Part shown: positions 48,178-59,367 of the stretch, in pieces
Numbering within the stretch: position 1 is the stretch's first letter
Layout: each line of letters begins with the position of its first letter
NCBI GenBank assembly: GCA_024138025.1
Contig: JAMXBD010001575.1
Coordinates: 186,001-250,000, forward strand
DNA from: Combretum micranthum
Taxonomy: Eukaryota > Streptophyta > Magnoliopsida > Myrtales > Combretaceae
Length of the DNA stretch: 64,000 nt
Reading direction: 5' to 3'
Program-made: the position numbers and the translations under genes
The notes under the pieces: model-generated
Told to the model about the DNA's origin: nothing
Database searches by the model: none
Seen by the model: the letters and a program-made list of their open reading frames with translations, nothing else

Positions 48178-51100
48178 TAGACACTCCATTTTTTCCCGTT
48201 ATGGCTTTAATATATAATAAACACAAATATTATATTAAGCCAAAAATTTGCAATTTTTTTCACAAAAAAAAAGGAAAGAAAAGAAAAAATATAACAATGA
48301 TGAAAGTTGTGAAAGATTAATATTAAAGACTTTAAATAAGTATTTTGAGCTTAGTATAGTCTACGTTTTAATTGTATATAAATTTTTTACCCAATCAAAT
48401 AGTCTATAATGGGTTAGGGTGTTCATGGTTTGGTTTGGTTTGGTTTGATTCAAGAGTTGAACCAAACCGAAACATATTCAAAACGGTTCAGTTCAAACCC
48501 TTAATGAACCAAACCACTTTTAACGGTTTGGGGTTTTGCACTGAACCGCTTCACATGCGGTTCAGTTTGGTTCGAACTACTTTTAAAAGATTTGATTGTA
48601 ATAAATAATATTAATAGTCACTCGAGTTCGCAAGGGAAAAAAAAGATGTTTTGATGAGAAATGTTGCACAAAAATTAAAGTCACTTATCATTCTATCAAG
48701 TCATATATTTAAAATTTCAAAGGCATATATTATCCCATTTTAAAAAAAAAAATCAATACAAATTTAAAATAACATATATTTTTAATAAATCTATAACACT
48801 AACTAAGAAAATTATTCTTTTATATTAATTCCACATTTACTTATAATATTCTTCCTTTATAATGTATTTAATTTTTTATTATACTAATGAGTTTAAATTT
48901 CTAAATTATCTCAGTGTTATTGGTTGAAGATGTTGCAACTTAGTATAAAAGTTGCTCCTATAAATGTATTCCATGATAAGAATTTTGCATTTGTTGAATT
49001 AACCTTAGAGCAATATAAATCATAATGTGTAATGCTCAAGAGTTATAAATAAATAAAATGGCTTTTATTAATTTTCTTATTTCTTTTAATGTGAATCGAC
49101 CGTTTGTTAGGGTTAAAATAGTTTGGTTTGGTTAGACCCCTCGAGCCGAATCGTAACCGTTTAGACTCTCCTAAATCGAACTGCAAACCAAACTAAAATA
49201 TAAAAGAACTATATTTTGTTGTTTGGATCAGTTTTTTTTCGATTTAGTTTTGTTCAATTCAATGACCAAACCTAATAATAGGTTGGCCTATTTAATTAGT
49301 TTCACTTTTAAAGTCTTAAATATGATTTCATGCACATACAAATGAGAGGTTACTTTTTCCTGATGTGCCATGTGGCAAGATACCATTAGCCATGATGATG
49401 TCATGATGACATCATCGTCATCATGACACTAGGCCAATTTAGGAATGGAGTATTATTGTCATGATGATGTCATCATCACCATCAACATTGGCCATGATGA
49501 TGGAGTACTATGAAACGAGATCAATTTTTTGTCTCAATTCATAGTTTATGTTGGTTAAAACGGATCACAAAGTTTAGGAAAAATGTTGAAACCGAATATA
49601 GCTATGCCACTTATCAATGGTGATATTGACTAAATCAATGCAAAATGAAGCTTTCTGGATGTTTCATATCAAAGAATATGCTCATAATATTCTATTTTTC
49701 ACGAAATCAAGATTAATGGGATAAAAAAATCCTAATCAATTTTGACAATAGAAATTCACGAAATCAAGACTAATGGGATAAAAAATCCTAACTTTTTGTC
49801 AATTCGAATTGAATACAATTGATTTCTTTTCAAGTTGATTTGAGCTCCAAACCATAAATAGGAGCTCAAACATCATATTTGAGGTCAAGAATCACACAAA
49901 AATTCACTCCAAAAGTTTAATCAAATATTTTTTTGAGAGTTAGGCTTCCAGAGGAAAAAATTTTTGATTTGAAGTTTTCAAGTGAAAGTTTGGAAAAATT
50001 GAAGTTATAGGTGGGTTTCTGGTAAGTTACGCTACCAATTGATAGCTTAGTTGAAGTTGAAGACATCAGAATCACCTCCAACAGCCATCACAGTGTTGAC
50101 CACCGCTATCTAGATATTAGGAACCATCGTCTATGGCCATTTTCAAGATAAACAGCCACCACCGGAGTTTTGGTCGTATCAAACTCAACCTGTTCGGGCA
50201 ACCCTCTGCTACTGTTGACCTCTAGAACTGCTGAAATCAGTCTCCAATGGCCACTTGAACTTGTTGCCTCTCCGTAGAGCCGACCCGATCTGAACCAATA
50301 GCTTCGAACTATATCCTTTCAAACCAAGTGAGTTCATTGTCCATTTCCTTTTGTTTATTTTATTTAACAAGGAGAAAAAAGTAAAAACATTAAGGAATAA
50401 TAATAAATATAATGTACATTATAACTCGTATTTGCCATATTCAAATACAACTTTTGATTGAATGGACACTGCATCCACGATTGGATAGTCGGTTTGATTT
50501 CGTTTTTATTTTGTTTTTAAACCAAATTGATACTAAACCAATATAAATATGATATCGATGAAAAGCTGACAGTTTTACTAATAAAATAAGCAAACCAAAT
50601 TAATGCTCTGATCCAATACTCATCTCAATAGAAAGTTATTTTCATCAAATAATAAAATTTAACAAGCTTACACTAAGAAGAGTTCAAAATGCTAGAATGG
50701 ACCAACCCACTAAAGTTTTCATAAAAGAACTATATGATGTTTGATCCCGACTAGCAGATACGTAGACACCTCTAAGACGACTTACAAAATGTAATAATTT
50801 TTTTTTTCATTTATATTGTAAATATTTTTTAGATTGATAATTAATGATTCTCCTTGTAAATACAAAATGTAACTGATAATTGTACTATAAATGTTATCTT
50901 GTAAATTTGTTTAAATGATAATTGTTTGTATGTATTGTTATTTTGAAAATACTTTAACAAAATTTTAGAGCATTAAAGGAATAAATTTGATTTAAGAGTT
51001 GAGAGGTGGTAACCATAAAATTTTACTAGGATAGCTCTCAAACTCATAAAACTTTGGTTTAGTAAAAATTAATTTTAAATCAATTTCTCTCGCGAACTTG

Positions 51101-51296
51101 TGGCTAAGTTAGGATCTACTAACCCATTGATCCTAACTTACTATCTTTTCCCATTTTGATCGGGTAGCGATTCATAATTTTTTTTAAATTCAAATTTATT
51201 TTAATTCTTAGTCAAGGATCCGTGTCAAATGGGTTAAGATTGATACAGATTGAATTGAGAGAAATCAAACCAAAAATGAAAAATCCAAGCTCAATA
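48178..51296 (+). repeat. 3' LTR of the nested retrotransposon
   Basis: Starts 'tagacactccattttttccc' and ends near 'gaaaaatccaagctcaata'. Without the 861-bp insertion it is about 2.25 kb, close to the 5' LTR. Around 49385-49510 it has an expanded set of 'catgatgatgtcatgatgac' motifs that the 5' LTR shows only once. Confidence 0.65.
48414..49274. mobile_element. Non-autonomous hAT-like element nested in the 3' LTR (861 bp)
   Basis: It interrupts the alignment of the two LTRs exactly. The 5' LTR has a continuous 'ctataatgagttggtctattt' where the 3' LTR has ATAATGGG (48406-48413), the insert, then ATAATAGG (49275-49282), an 8-bp target duplication with one mismatch. The insert starts TTAGGGTGTTCATGGTTTGG and ends GACCAAACCTA. 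Subterminal 'ggtttggtttgg', 'gaaccgcttcacatgcggttc' and 'aaccgtttag' motifs match the style of the other hAT-like elements here. No ORF of interest. Confidence 0.75.
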
Positions 51297-52679
51297 CATA
51301 TCTTAGGACATGACCAAACGACACGACTTCTCTCAGTTGTGTCACGCTACGATTTTGGATTTCTTGTGTTCAAAAAGTTACATGGCTTAGGGACATGACT
51401 TATCCCTCTCATATCACATCAAACTTGTGAATTTCTCAAGGACATAGTCCGAAACATGACTTATCTCAATCGTGTCTTTTTAACACCAAGTATTTTTTAG
51501 GAAAACCACTTAAAGTTACCTCTTTGGACTTGAAGAAAAGAACATCTACAATTACAATTAAAATTCGAAAGTTTTAAAGGCTCCACTTCTTACAATTAAG
51601 AACCCTAACAACTTTCCACTCTTAAATGAGTCGATTTTATAATCAAAGCCCTAGCTTGCTCAACAAGAACATGTGAATTTTTTATTATTCAAGATCTCAA
51701 CTTTCCTCTTTTAGGTAAAGGAAAATTCCTCTTTTGAAACTTGAAGAGCATCTATTAAAGAGCAAGACTCTAAGACGCCAAGGCATATAAAGAGAGAATT
51801 ATTACAAAATTATTATTAGATTAATTAGATTATTTGCAAGTCATAGTTGTGCTTGAATTCCAAATTGTAATTGGGGTTATGTTTAATTCTACATCTTTTT
51901 GGATTGTTATTACTTCTCCTATAGAGGAGTAGATTACTGGTGTATATTTTGATAAGCCCTAGGATGACTATGTGAATTGTTCTTCATTGATTTTGATATA
52001 TTGATTGATTTTTTAGATCTTGTCATGTTGTTCTTTTTTATTTATCTTGAACTGATAGTGCACAATATTAATTCTTGATTTGATATTCATGCAAATTAAT
52101 TGAAAGATTATTTTTATTACTAGATCTACACAATTAAAAGGAGTTGCATGCAATATTATAATTAGGACAACATAATTCTTTGGGATTAGAATGAAACCTA
52201 ATAAGAGGATTCTAGATCTTTAATTGCTATCTTAGGGGTTTTTAATTAAGATGAAATTCCAATTTATCAACTAAGGATAAAATTTCAGGAGTCTCAATAG
52301 AGACATTGGATTGCCTTAGGAATCTCTATCTTTTAAGAGTATTAATAATAATATTAGAATTATCCTTAGCATAATTACATATCACCTAGTAGAAATTTGA
52401 GATCTCAATGGCTTTTGCAATTTGGCTATCTTTTTACTTGACTTGTGCTTGATCTATAATTAGTAATAATATTATATATTTTTCAACTTACTTGATTTTT
52501 CAAGTTAAACAATAGGAGAAAGGTTAGTATTAGTATTTACCGATCCCTATGGAAACAATATTCAAAATCAATCCTATACTATAACATCGATGGGTCCACT
52601 TGCCTTTAATGTTGTAGTTCAGAATTGTGCTTAAGATTTTTAACTTGTTATTAATTATCTATAATCTACATACGATTGA
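51297..52679. other. Probable retrotransposon leader/LTR remnant
   Basis: No gene. The 52530-52620 part ('accgatccctatggaaacaa' and 'gatgggtccacttgccttta') resembles the end of plant LTRs and leaders in which a 'cgatccctgtgg...' motif recurs. The repeated 'aggacatgac...cgtgtc' phrases at 51300-51490 form a loose local repeat. Boundaries are unknown. Confidence 0.3.
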
Positions 52680-53184
52680 GCATAAAGTGAACTCGTTTAT
52701 CTAAAATAGCCAAACTCGAACTTTGACTTAAGCTCCCGAGCCAGCTCATAAACAAGTTTGTTTAGGCTTATGAGTAGGCTCATTAATAAGCTAGTTATCA
52801 AATTTGTGAATTTTATATGTATTGTATATATTATATAATTATATAATTAAAAAAATAAAACAAAATTTTATTTAATATTTATGTATATATATTTATATTA
52901 ACACTTATATGTTATATTTTAATTTTAAATAAAATAAAAAACAAGCTATCTAAACAAGTAGAGATCAAGATTAAATTTCAAACTCGATAAAAAATTCAAC
53001 TCGGCTCAAACTTAATTAGTAAACAAACCGAGCTTAAACACAAACTAAAGCTCGTTTAGCTAAATTGAGACGAGCTCGAGCTTAAATCTCAAGCTTAATG
53101 AAAAGCTCAGCTCAAGTGTGAGCTTAATAAATTTTATATAAGTCGAGCCTCAATTTTTAAAAACTCATCTTATTTGCAGTCCTA
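52680..53184. mobile_element. Non-autonomous hAT-like element, 'gctcgagctt' type
   Basis: The right end is TTTGCAGTCCTA, matching the end of 2555-3171. The interior repeats 'agctcgtttagct', 'gacgagctcgagctt' and 'caagcttaat' in both orientations. The left end is decayed and only approximately placed. Confidence 0.45.
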
Positions 53185-53269
53185 CTCATGATGTAGTTTA
53201 ACTTTTTAAGAGAAATTATGATAAAGCCGAACCATTAGTCTATGCAATTCACCGAAAGGCAATAGGAAG

Positions 53270-53270
<1 letters not shown>

Positions 53271-53301
<31 letters not shown>
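53271..53301. repeat. (TA)n microsatellite
   Basis: About 15 uninterrupted TA units. Confidence 0.95.
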
Positions 53302-53303
<2 letters not shown>

Positions 53304-54080
53304 CGGATTCTTGTAGGTAGCCGCAAAGTACCTAAAAAAACTAGCTTATTAATTTTTATTTAAATGAGATATTTCAAAGAAAATCGATTGGAGCATTAAA
53401 TCGTTATTCATAATTATTCACAGATTTAAGTAATAAATAGTTATTTAATATTTTCTTTGAATTATCACGAGAAATTGGGCTAGAATAGAACTACTATTAT
53501 AAAAACTTAAATTTTTTTGCTGGTTTTTGTTAATGGAGTTCATTTTTCACTTTATGATTTGCGTGTTTTATTTAATCTTGACATAAGAAATAATACATTA
53601 TAATTGAATTAGGATTTAGCACATAAAATGATTTGTTAACTAATTAGCCATTTTGAAGAATAGGAAGATTTAGCTGATTAATTAGAGTAATTCATATTTT
53701 GAAAGGAGTTGATTACTATGCTTAAGGAAAATCAAATGATCTAAACCAATTATAGATCTAGTAATCAAAAGTGAATATTTTAGTGGGATGGTAGTTAACA
53801 CCAATGCAAGATTTCAATTTTTCCAGTTCATTGATTTTATCAAATTAGGTGTTTGGACTTCCATATTTTATTTTTAAAATCAGTAGTTTACCCTCGTGTG
53901 TGTGTTTGTGTGTTATAACTAAGAGTCAAAACATACCTGAATAAGGAAATTACATCAGTTGGGAAACTTTATAGACTTCAGATTATTTTACTATTGCTTC
54001 TCTTGAAATCCCTTTTACTTTGTATTTTTTGGCAAATGTTTCTATGGCCTTCTCAATTTTAGGCTTAAACACCCCATGAT
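53302..54080. other. AT-rich intergenic sequence
   Basis: No gene or element recognised. A short GT-rich run is at about 53896-53913. Confidence 0.4.
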
Positions 54081-54363
54081 ATCTATATTAGACATCAGCA
54101 CGGGGCGGTTCCAAACCGGGAACTGCCCCGAACCGTCACCGGCGGTTCCGGACCTGGGAACCGCCCCGTGGGCGACGGTTCCGAACCGTTGGAGGACCCG
54201 CCGGAACCGACGGGTCCAAACGGTTCGGCGTGGTGGAACCGGCGGTTCAAGCGAGTCCGGAACCGTTATTCCGGAACCGGAACCGGCGGTTCCAACCGCC
54301 AGAAGGAGAAAAAAAAAACATAAAACGGAATAGGAAAAATGGGGAGCGTGCGGCGCATGAAAT

Positions 54364-54365
<2 letters not shown>

Positions 54366-54401
<36 letters not shown>

Positions 54402-54428
54402 GTGTAGGTAGGGGGGGGGGGGGGGGGG
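54366..54428 (+). repeat. Two poly-G tracts inside the hAT element
   Basis: 35 G residues, then 'tgtgtaggta', then 18 G residues. The true length may be uncertain because such runs are read poorly. Long Pro-rich ORFs on the minus strand here come only from this tract. Confidence 0.9.
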
Positions 54429-54686
54429 CCAGGGGTAGAATTTGAGGGGAGAAAAAAAAAAAAAAAGATAAAACCAAACAAAACGGAATAAGTCAATATT
54501 GTCGGCAACGCAAATGAATAAATGAGGAGGGGAGCCTTGCACCATGCAGTAGTATGTCCAAAAAAAAAAAGCAAAACAACAAAGTCACCGAAAGTTGGAG
54601 AGTTGAAAAATTATCAACGGCTGGGGAAAGTTGGAGAGTTGAATCAGGCAACTTATGTTTTGATATTTTACACACGTAAGGAGCTC

Positions 54687-54694
54687 TATAAATA
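54687..54694 (+). promoter_or_regulatory. TATA box of the hAT transposase
   Basis: TATAAATA lies about 270 bp upstream of the first ATG at 54956. It is the best TATA match between the GC-rich left end and the gene. Confidence 0.4.
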
Positions 54695-54955
54695 TAAGAG
54701 TTTCATTAAAAAAACAACGAAACATTCAAAAGCTCATTACAACCTTCACAGATTGAGTTTTCTTAAATTATCAACCATTCCCGTGTTTTAAAAATATCAG
54801 ACATTCATGTGTTTGATATTACTTGTTATTTTGTAGACTATCTCGCACAAAGGAGTTATCCAACAACACTTATTCATCGTGTGTTTGCTCTTAAATTTTC
54901 AATTCTTCTAATACTACTCACATTAGTACGTACTCGTTGTTTATAAAAAGGCCAG

Positions 54956-57288
54956 ATGGCTTCCTTTTTCTTTGGTGGTTCATCAAAAAATCTGCAAAGA
55001 AAGAAAATTAAAGGCGAAGATACCAGAGTGCCAGCAAGAGCCTACTATCAATGTAGATGAGGATGTGACTGCTATGACTTTAATGAGCCTCGGGTATCCG
55101 ACTTTGATTTCACACTTGAACAATGCCCTTCGATTCCACCAGGTTTCGAGACAGTCAATCCAGTTTACCATCAACAAGGAAATGATGATAATGACTCCCA
55201 AGATCCGGAAATGGAACAACTACCACAACATGAAGCCGATGATTATGGCGGTTTGGGTGAAGAAATACACCCCTCCATTGAGACAAATCCATCCACAAAG
55301 CCACCTCGACCATATAAGTCTAATATGTTCACTAAACATTTTAGGAAGGTCGAAGGGCCAGATGGGAAGACTAGGGCGCATTGCAATTATTGCAATGCAA
55401 ACTATGCCTTTTCCAAGGGAGATGGATATGGTAGTCTTTCCAAACATCTAAAGTCAAAGCATCCTAGTGAGTATGGTTTGGATCCATCACAACAACAAAA
55501 TATCACGATCGAGTTCCAAGAAAGAAGCAAGGCTGTGGCATTTTAATGAAGAATAATATCGTGATGCCATGGTGCAAATGATAAGCGGGTTGCATTTGGG
55601 TTTTAATGCAAGCGAAAATGCAGATCTTGTCTATTGCCACCAAGAAACATTGCAGCCACAAGCACCTAAATGGAGTGCTACGACAATGAAACGACATTGT
55701 CTAAAAATGTACCGCAAGGGTAAGGGACAGCTCCAAGCAACTTTTTCTGATCTCGATACATGTGTGTCCATCTGTTCTGACATTTGGACTGATAGATGGG
55801 GTGAAAGTTCGTATATGGGGATTACATCTCATTGGATTGATAGACATTGGGTAATGCAAAAGAGATTAATTGCATTAAGAAAAATGGATGGATCCCATAC
55901 AGCTCAAAACATATATGCCACAATACGGATAATTCTTGATGAGTACGGGTTGACACAAAAAATTTTTTCAATTGGATTCGATAATGCTGCAGCAAATACA
56001 GCAAGTATTTCTGATCTTCAATCGTTATGCCAACCAACGCTTGGGGGTACCTTTTTCCACATAAGATGTGCATGTCACATCTTAAATTTATGTGTGAAAG
56101 ATGGAATGGATTCTTTAAAAATCCGTACATCTCCGATAAAAGCTGTGGTTAACTTCATTACCGGCCATCCATCTATTAACAGAGAATGGCGAAAATAGTG
56201 TGGTGTGCATGGCAAAAAACCGAGAAAATTCAAAAAGGATGTGCAACACCGATGGAATTCGACGTACGAGCTTCTAGCTAGCACGGTACCATATAAGGAA
56301 TTGCTATGTAGCTTCGCCATTGCACATGTACCAAACATACCATTGCATCCTAATGAATGGAACTTCTGTAGCAACTTGTTGCAGCTGTTGAAGGTCTTCT
56401 ATGACTGCACAAATGTTTTCTCCCGTGTGTACAATCCCAGTGTCCATCTCTTTTTACTGGAGGCCTGCAACATCATCGGGACACTCTAACAGGTAAGATC
56501 TGATCCAATTTTGCAAATGTGTGTTAACGATATGACTCGCAAGTGGTTGAAGTATTATAGGGAAATTCCTATGATATACAACGTGGCATGGTTGTTGGAC
56601 CCACGCAACAAAGTTGAGGGACTTCGCGAAGTCCTGGATTACTATTACGATCATGTCGACAAGTTGTCAGACACTCAAGACATTTATGCAATTTCTGCTC
56701 ATAATATCGTGAAAGAGACAAGTAATGTGCTGTTGAACTTATATTCTCAATTTAGTAGCACATATGGTGGACAAATACCCACCAGTTCAGCAACCCAAGT
56801 AATGCCCCCATATCAACCACCGTGGAGAAGCCCGGAGTGGTGCTCCAGCATCGGCGGTTCAAAAAGCACCGTGGCATAGGCGTAGTGGATCAGACTCTGA
56901 GATTGACAAGTACTTGAACACGGCATTCGAGTTTGGTGACATGGTGGATCCATACAACTTTGACATCTTAGACTGGTGGAAACGTCACCAAGAGACGTTT
57001 CAATACTATCTCGAATCGCTAGACAAGTATTGGCTGCACTTGCTTCAAACTGTGGCAGTTGAGCAAGCTTCAGCATTGCTGGCAGCAGTTGGATGAGCAT
57101 AGGTCCGGTATGGTCCCGCGACGGTTGAGGCACTAGCTTGCAACCATGATTGGACTCGTGCAGAACGACGGCAACGAGACTTGAAAGACTACTAAGTGAG
57201 GAAGACGAGTATTTTCAGTGACTTCAACTCATCTGCGGGAAGCACAGCTGCGACCTCTCCGGGAACTAGTCCAGGCCAATGGCATTAA
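54956..57288 (+). pseudogene. hAT transposase (BED zinc finger to hATC), degenerate
   Basis: The enzyme would excise and reinsert hAT elements. The start is MASFFFGGSSKNLQRKK at 54956. A BED finger lies at about 55375-55470 (HCNYCNANY then LSKHLKSKH, C-x2-C and H-x4-H). The core follows with SICSDIWTDRW, GFDNAAANTASI, FFHIRCACHILNLCVKDG and DVQHRWNSTYELL, in hAT order. NVAWLLDPRNK follows. The hATC dimerisation domain has SEIDKYLN, VDPYNFDILDWWKRHQETF and TVAVEQA. The native end is probably SPGTSPGQWH with a stop at 57286-57288. Lesions: TGA at about 55058, a frameshift near 55530, TAA at 55554, TAG at 56196, TAA at 56487, a frameshift near 56820-56870, and more after 57090. No active protein can be made. 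Confidence 0.9.
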
Positions 57289-57779
57289 CTTTACATTTAC
57301 TCGATTGATATTATTCTACTATGAGTGTTGGTATTGTAGTCAAGATGAATGAACTGTGTGATTTTAGTTAGTTATTTGTGGTTGTAATAGTTAGTGTGTT
57401 CATGTTGTAGTAGAGGTAATATGTAATATTTGGCGCAATAAAATTTATTCGTCATCGTTTGCCTATATGTTAATCGACTTCTATGTGTTCCGTAATTATG
57501 TTTATTATTTGCTAACCATTATATTTTATTTTAAAAAATTTAAATGTTTACTTTGGGTATAAATAAGTTATAATTGTTTTTGTTGATTTTATGATTTTTG
57601 TTTTTTATTTAAAAAAAAAAAAAACGGTTCACATGGAACGGAACGGAACCGCCAGAACCGGCGGTTCCTTGGAACCGTGAACCGGCTCTCTCGCGGTTTC
57701 GGTTCCGGTCCACGAAATGTGGAACCGTGAACCGGCGGTTCCGGTTCGGGTCCGAACCGTGCCGACCTCTAATCTATAT

Positions 57780-59367
57780 GACTAATTAATCCAACAACCA
57801 TCGTTGAAACACATTTCAAAATTCTTTCTTTTTTTTTCAATATATATCATTTTGTTATGTTCAGTATTTAGCCATTGGTCTCCATTTTTAGCACATATTC
57901 TTTTTTTTTATTAATATTATAATAAAAAATTTAAAGTTAACACCTCTCACTTAAGAAAGTAAAAAGATGTCATCGAACTGTAATGTCAACAGTAAATACC
58001 AATTCCAGCACATGTTCAATTGGCTAATTTTTAATGCAGGCAGTCAAAATCTACCTAATAAAATTGGGTACTTGTAACATCAACTTTTATTTGATGACTT
58101 GTCGCATCAACGTTTAATAGATGTACTATCTCCAACGAGTTGTTGCATGCTAATATTGAAAGGAATTAGTGCAGCCAAGTATGTAGTTGACTAATCCATG
58201 TAAGGGCGTGTCTTTGACACTGTTTAGAATGGTGGAAATCTACTGAAAACAAGTAAATGTAAGGGAAATGGATCGAATATTGTGTATTTGGCTATTTTTA
58301 TATGAGTGAAATGGGATAAAGTCGATAGAAATCAGCAGAAGCTTGAGCCAGTTTTATATCCAAATTTGGAATGAAAGGGACAGAAATTCAGAGAAATTAA
58401 TTGAAACGATAGAAATACCCCTTAAAACAAAGGAAGAGGTATTTTAATTCATCATTAATTTTATTTCTTCTCTTTTTCTTTTATTTCTCTAATAATTTAT
58501 CAAACATAAAATACATATTCAATTTTTTTTTTTTTTCATTTCCATCTATTTCTATTTTCACTGTCTATCTATGCTGATTTTCATACAAAAAGAGACGTGG
58601 GGAAAAAATGGGGATAGGTTAGAGTTACTTTGATATGTAGCAAATATATGAATCTATGGGTGGTAAACAGTAATTGACATTAGATCCTATCAAGTATTAA
58701 AGGGTAGTGTTAAATAGGGTTTAGTAATTCTAATGGCTAAAAAAGGGGAGGAATAGCGGCATGCCGGTTGGACACAATAGAACCCACTTAACACTTAAGT
58801 TTATTGTGAAAATTAAAAATATATAAGATAATTGTAACTAATCCAACTAACACTTAAGCTTACTGTGAAAAGTTAAAAATACATAAGATAACTTTAACTA
58901 ACCATATCCCGGGCTCAACTATCCAAAATTCTCCAACATCATCCCAAAACTAAGCCTAATCATTTAGATTAATTGACCTAATAATAATTAAATTATTTGG
59001 CTAAAATGGAAAAAAAAAAAAACAAAAACAAAAGTATAACTTAGTTAATTTTGAGTTTGGCATATAAAATTATATTAAACAAGTTTTTTTCTTTTTTCTT
59101 TTGCCAAGTTTACTCATCAGCCATTTGATAGAGAATCCTTGAATTTCTATTTTTTTTTTTAACTAATTCAGGTTTAATTGTAGACTTCTTAGTTTTTATT
59201 GTTGATAATAAATAATAATAGCGTGTTCGTACTTGTACAAGCTTCTGAAAATTATTTTCCCTCAATAATCAGTAAAAATAAATCTGAGTATCTTTTAAAT
59301 TGCACAAATTTAGAAAATAGATAACAAAATGACCTTTTTTTCTTATCGTCCATTATAGCTACATCCT
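57780..59367. other. Intergenic sequence
   Basis: No gene. A short tandem duplication at about 58784-58905 has 'aacacttaagtttattgtgaaaa' and then 'aacacttaagcttactgtgaaaa' as its two copies. On the minus strand AATAAA (plus 59195-59200) lies about 170 bp past the stop of the glycosyltransferase gene and could be its poly-A signal. Confidence 0.4.

Larger units (their letters stand above)
37556..51296 (+). mobile_element. Old nested LTR retrotransposon (Tat/Ogre-like), non-coding
   Basis: Two diverged direct copies bound an 8.3-kb interior and are read as 5' and 3' LTRs. A polypurine tract (48164-48174) lies immediately before the second copy, which sets the plus-strand orientation. The 'aaaaggggcag...tagacac' junction and the presence of tandem repeats just upstream of the polypurine tract are features known for the Tat/Ogre lineage of Ty3/gypsy. 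A solo LTR is nested in the interior and a hAT-like element in the 3' LTR. No gag or pol reading frame was recognised, and no clear target duplication flanks the whole. A segmental duplication is the alternative explanation, but the polypurine tract argues for LTRs. Confidence 0.65.
54089..57771 (+). mobile_element. hAT transposon, full length, inactive (3683 bp)
   Basis: The element starts TAGACATCAGCACGG, and the reverse complement of its end is TAGAGGTCGGCACGG. It is flanked on both sides by ATCTATAT (54081-54088 and 57772-57779), a perfect 8-bp target duplication as known for hAT. The terminal about 220 bp on the left and about 150 bp on the right are dense in 'ccggcggttcc' and 'ggaaccg' motifs, probably transposase-binding repeats, and are far richer in GC than the host DNA. 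The interior carries a broken transposase gene. It belongs to the RICESLEEPER/DAYSLEEPER-like plant hATs by protein motifs (inference). Confidence 0.9.

Noticed and set aside
37556..51296. Segmental duplication instead of LTRs
   Set aside because: A polypurine tract directly before the second copy and a mid-copy TATA box fit LTRs better; kept as the alternative explanation.
54042..54574. Long minus-strand Pro-rich ORFs
   Set aside because: They come from the poly-G tracts in the hAT left end, not from a gene.
55822..56374. Minus-strand ORFs across the hAT transposase
   Set aside because: They are shadows of the transposase reading frame.
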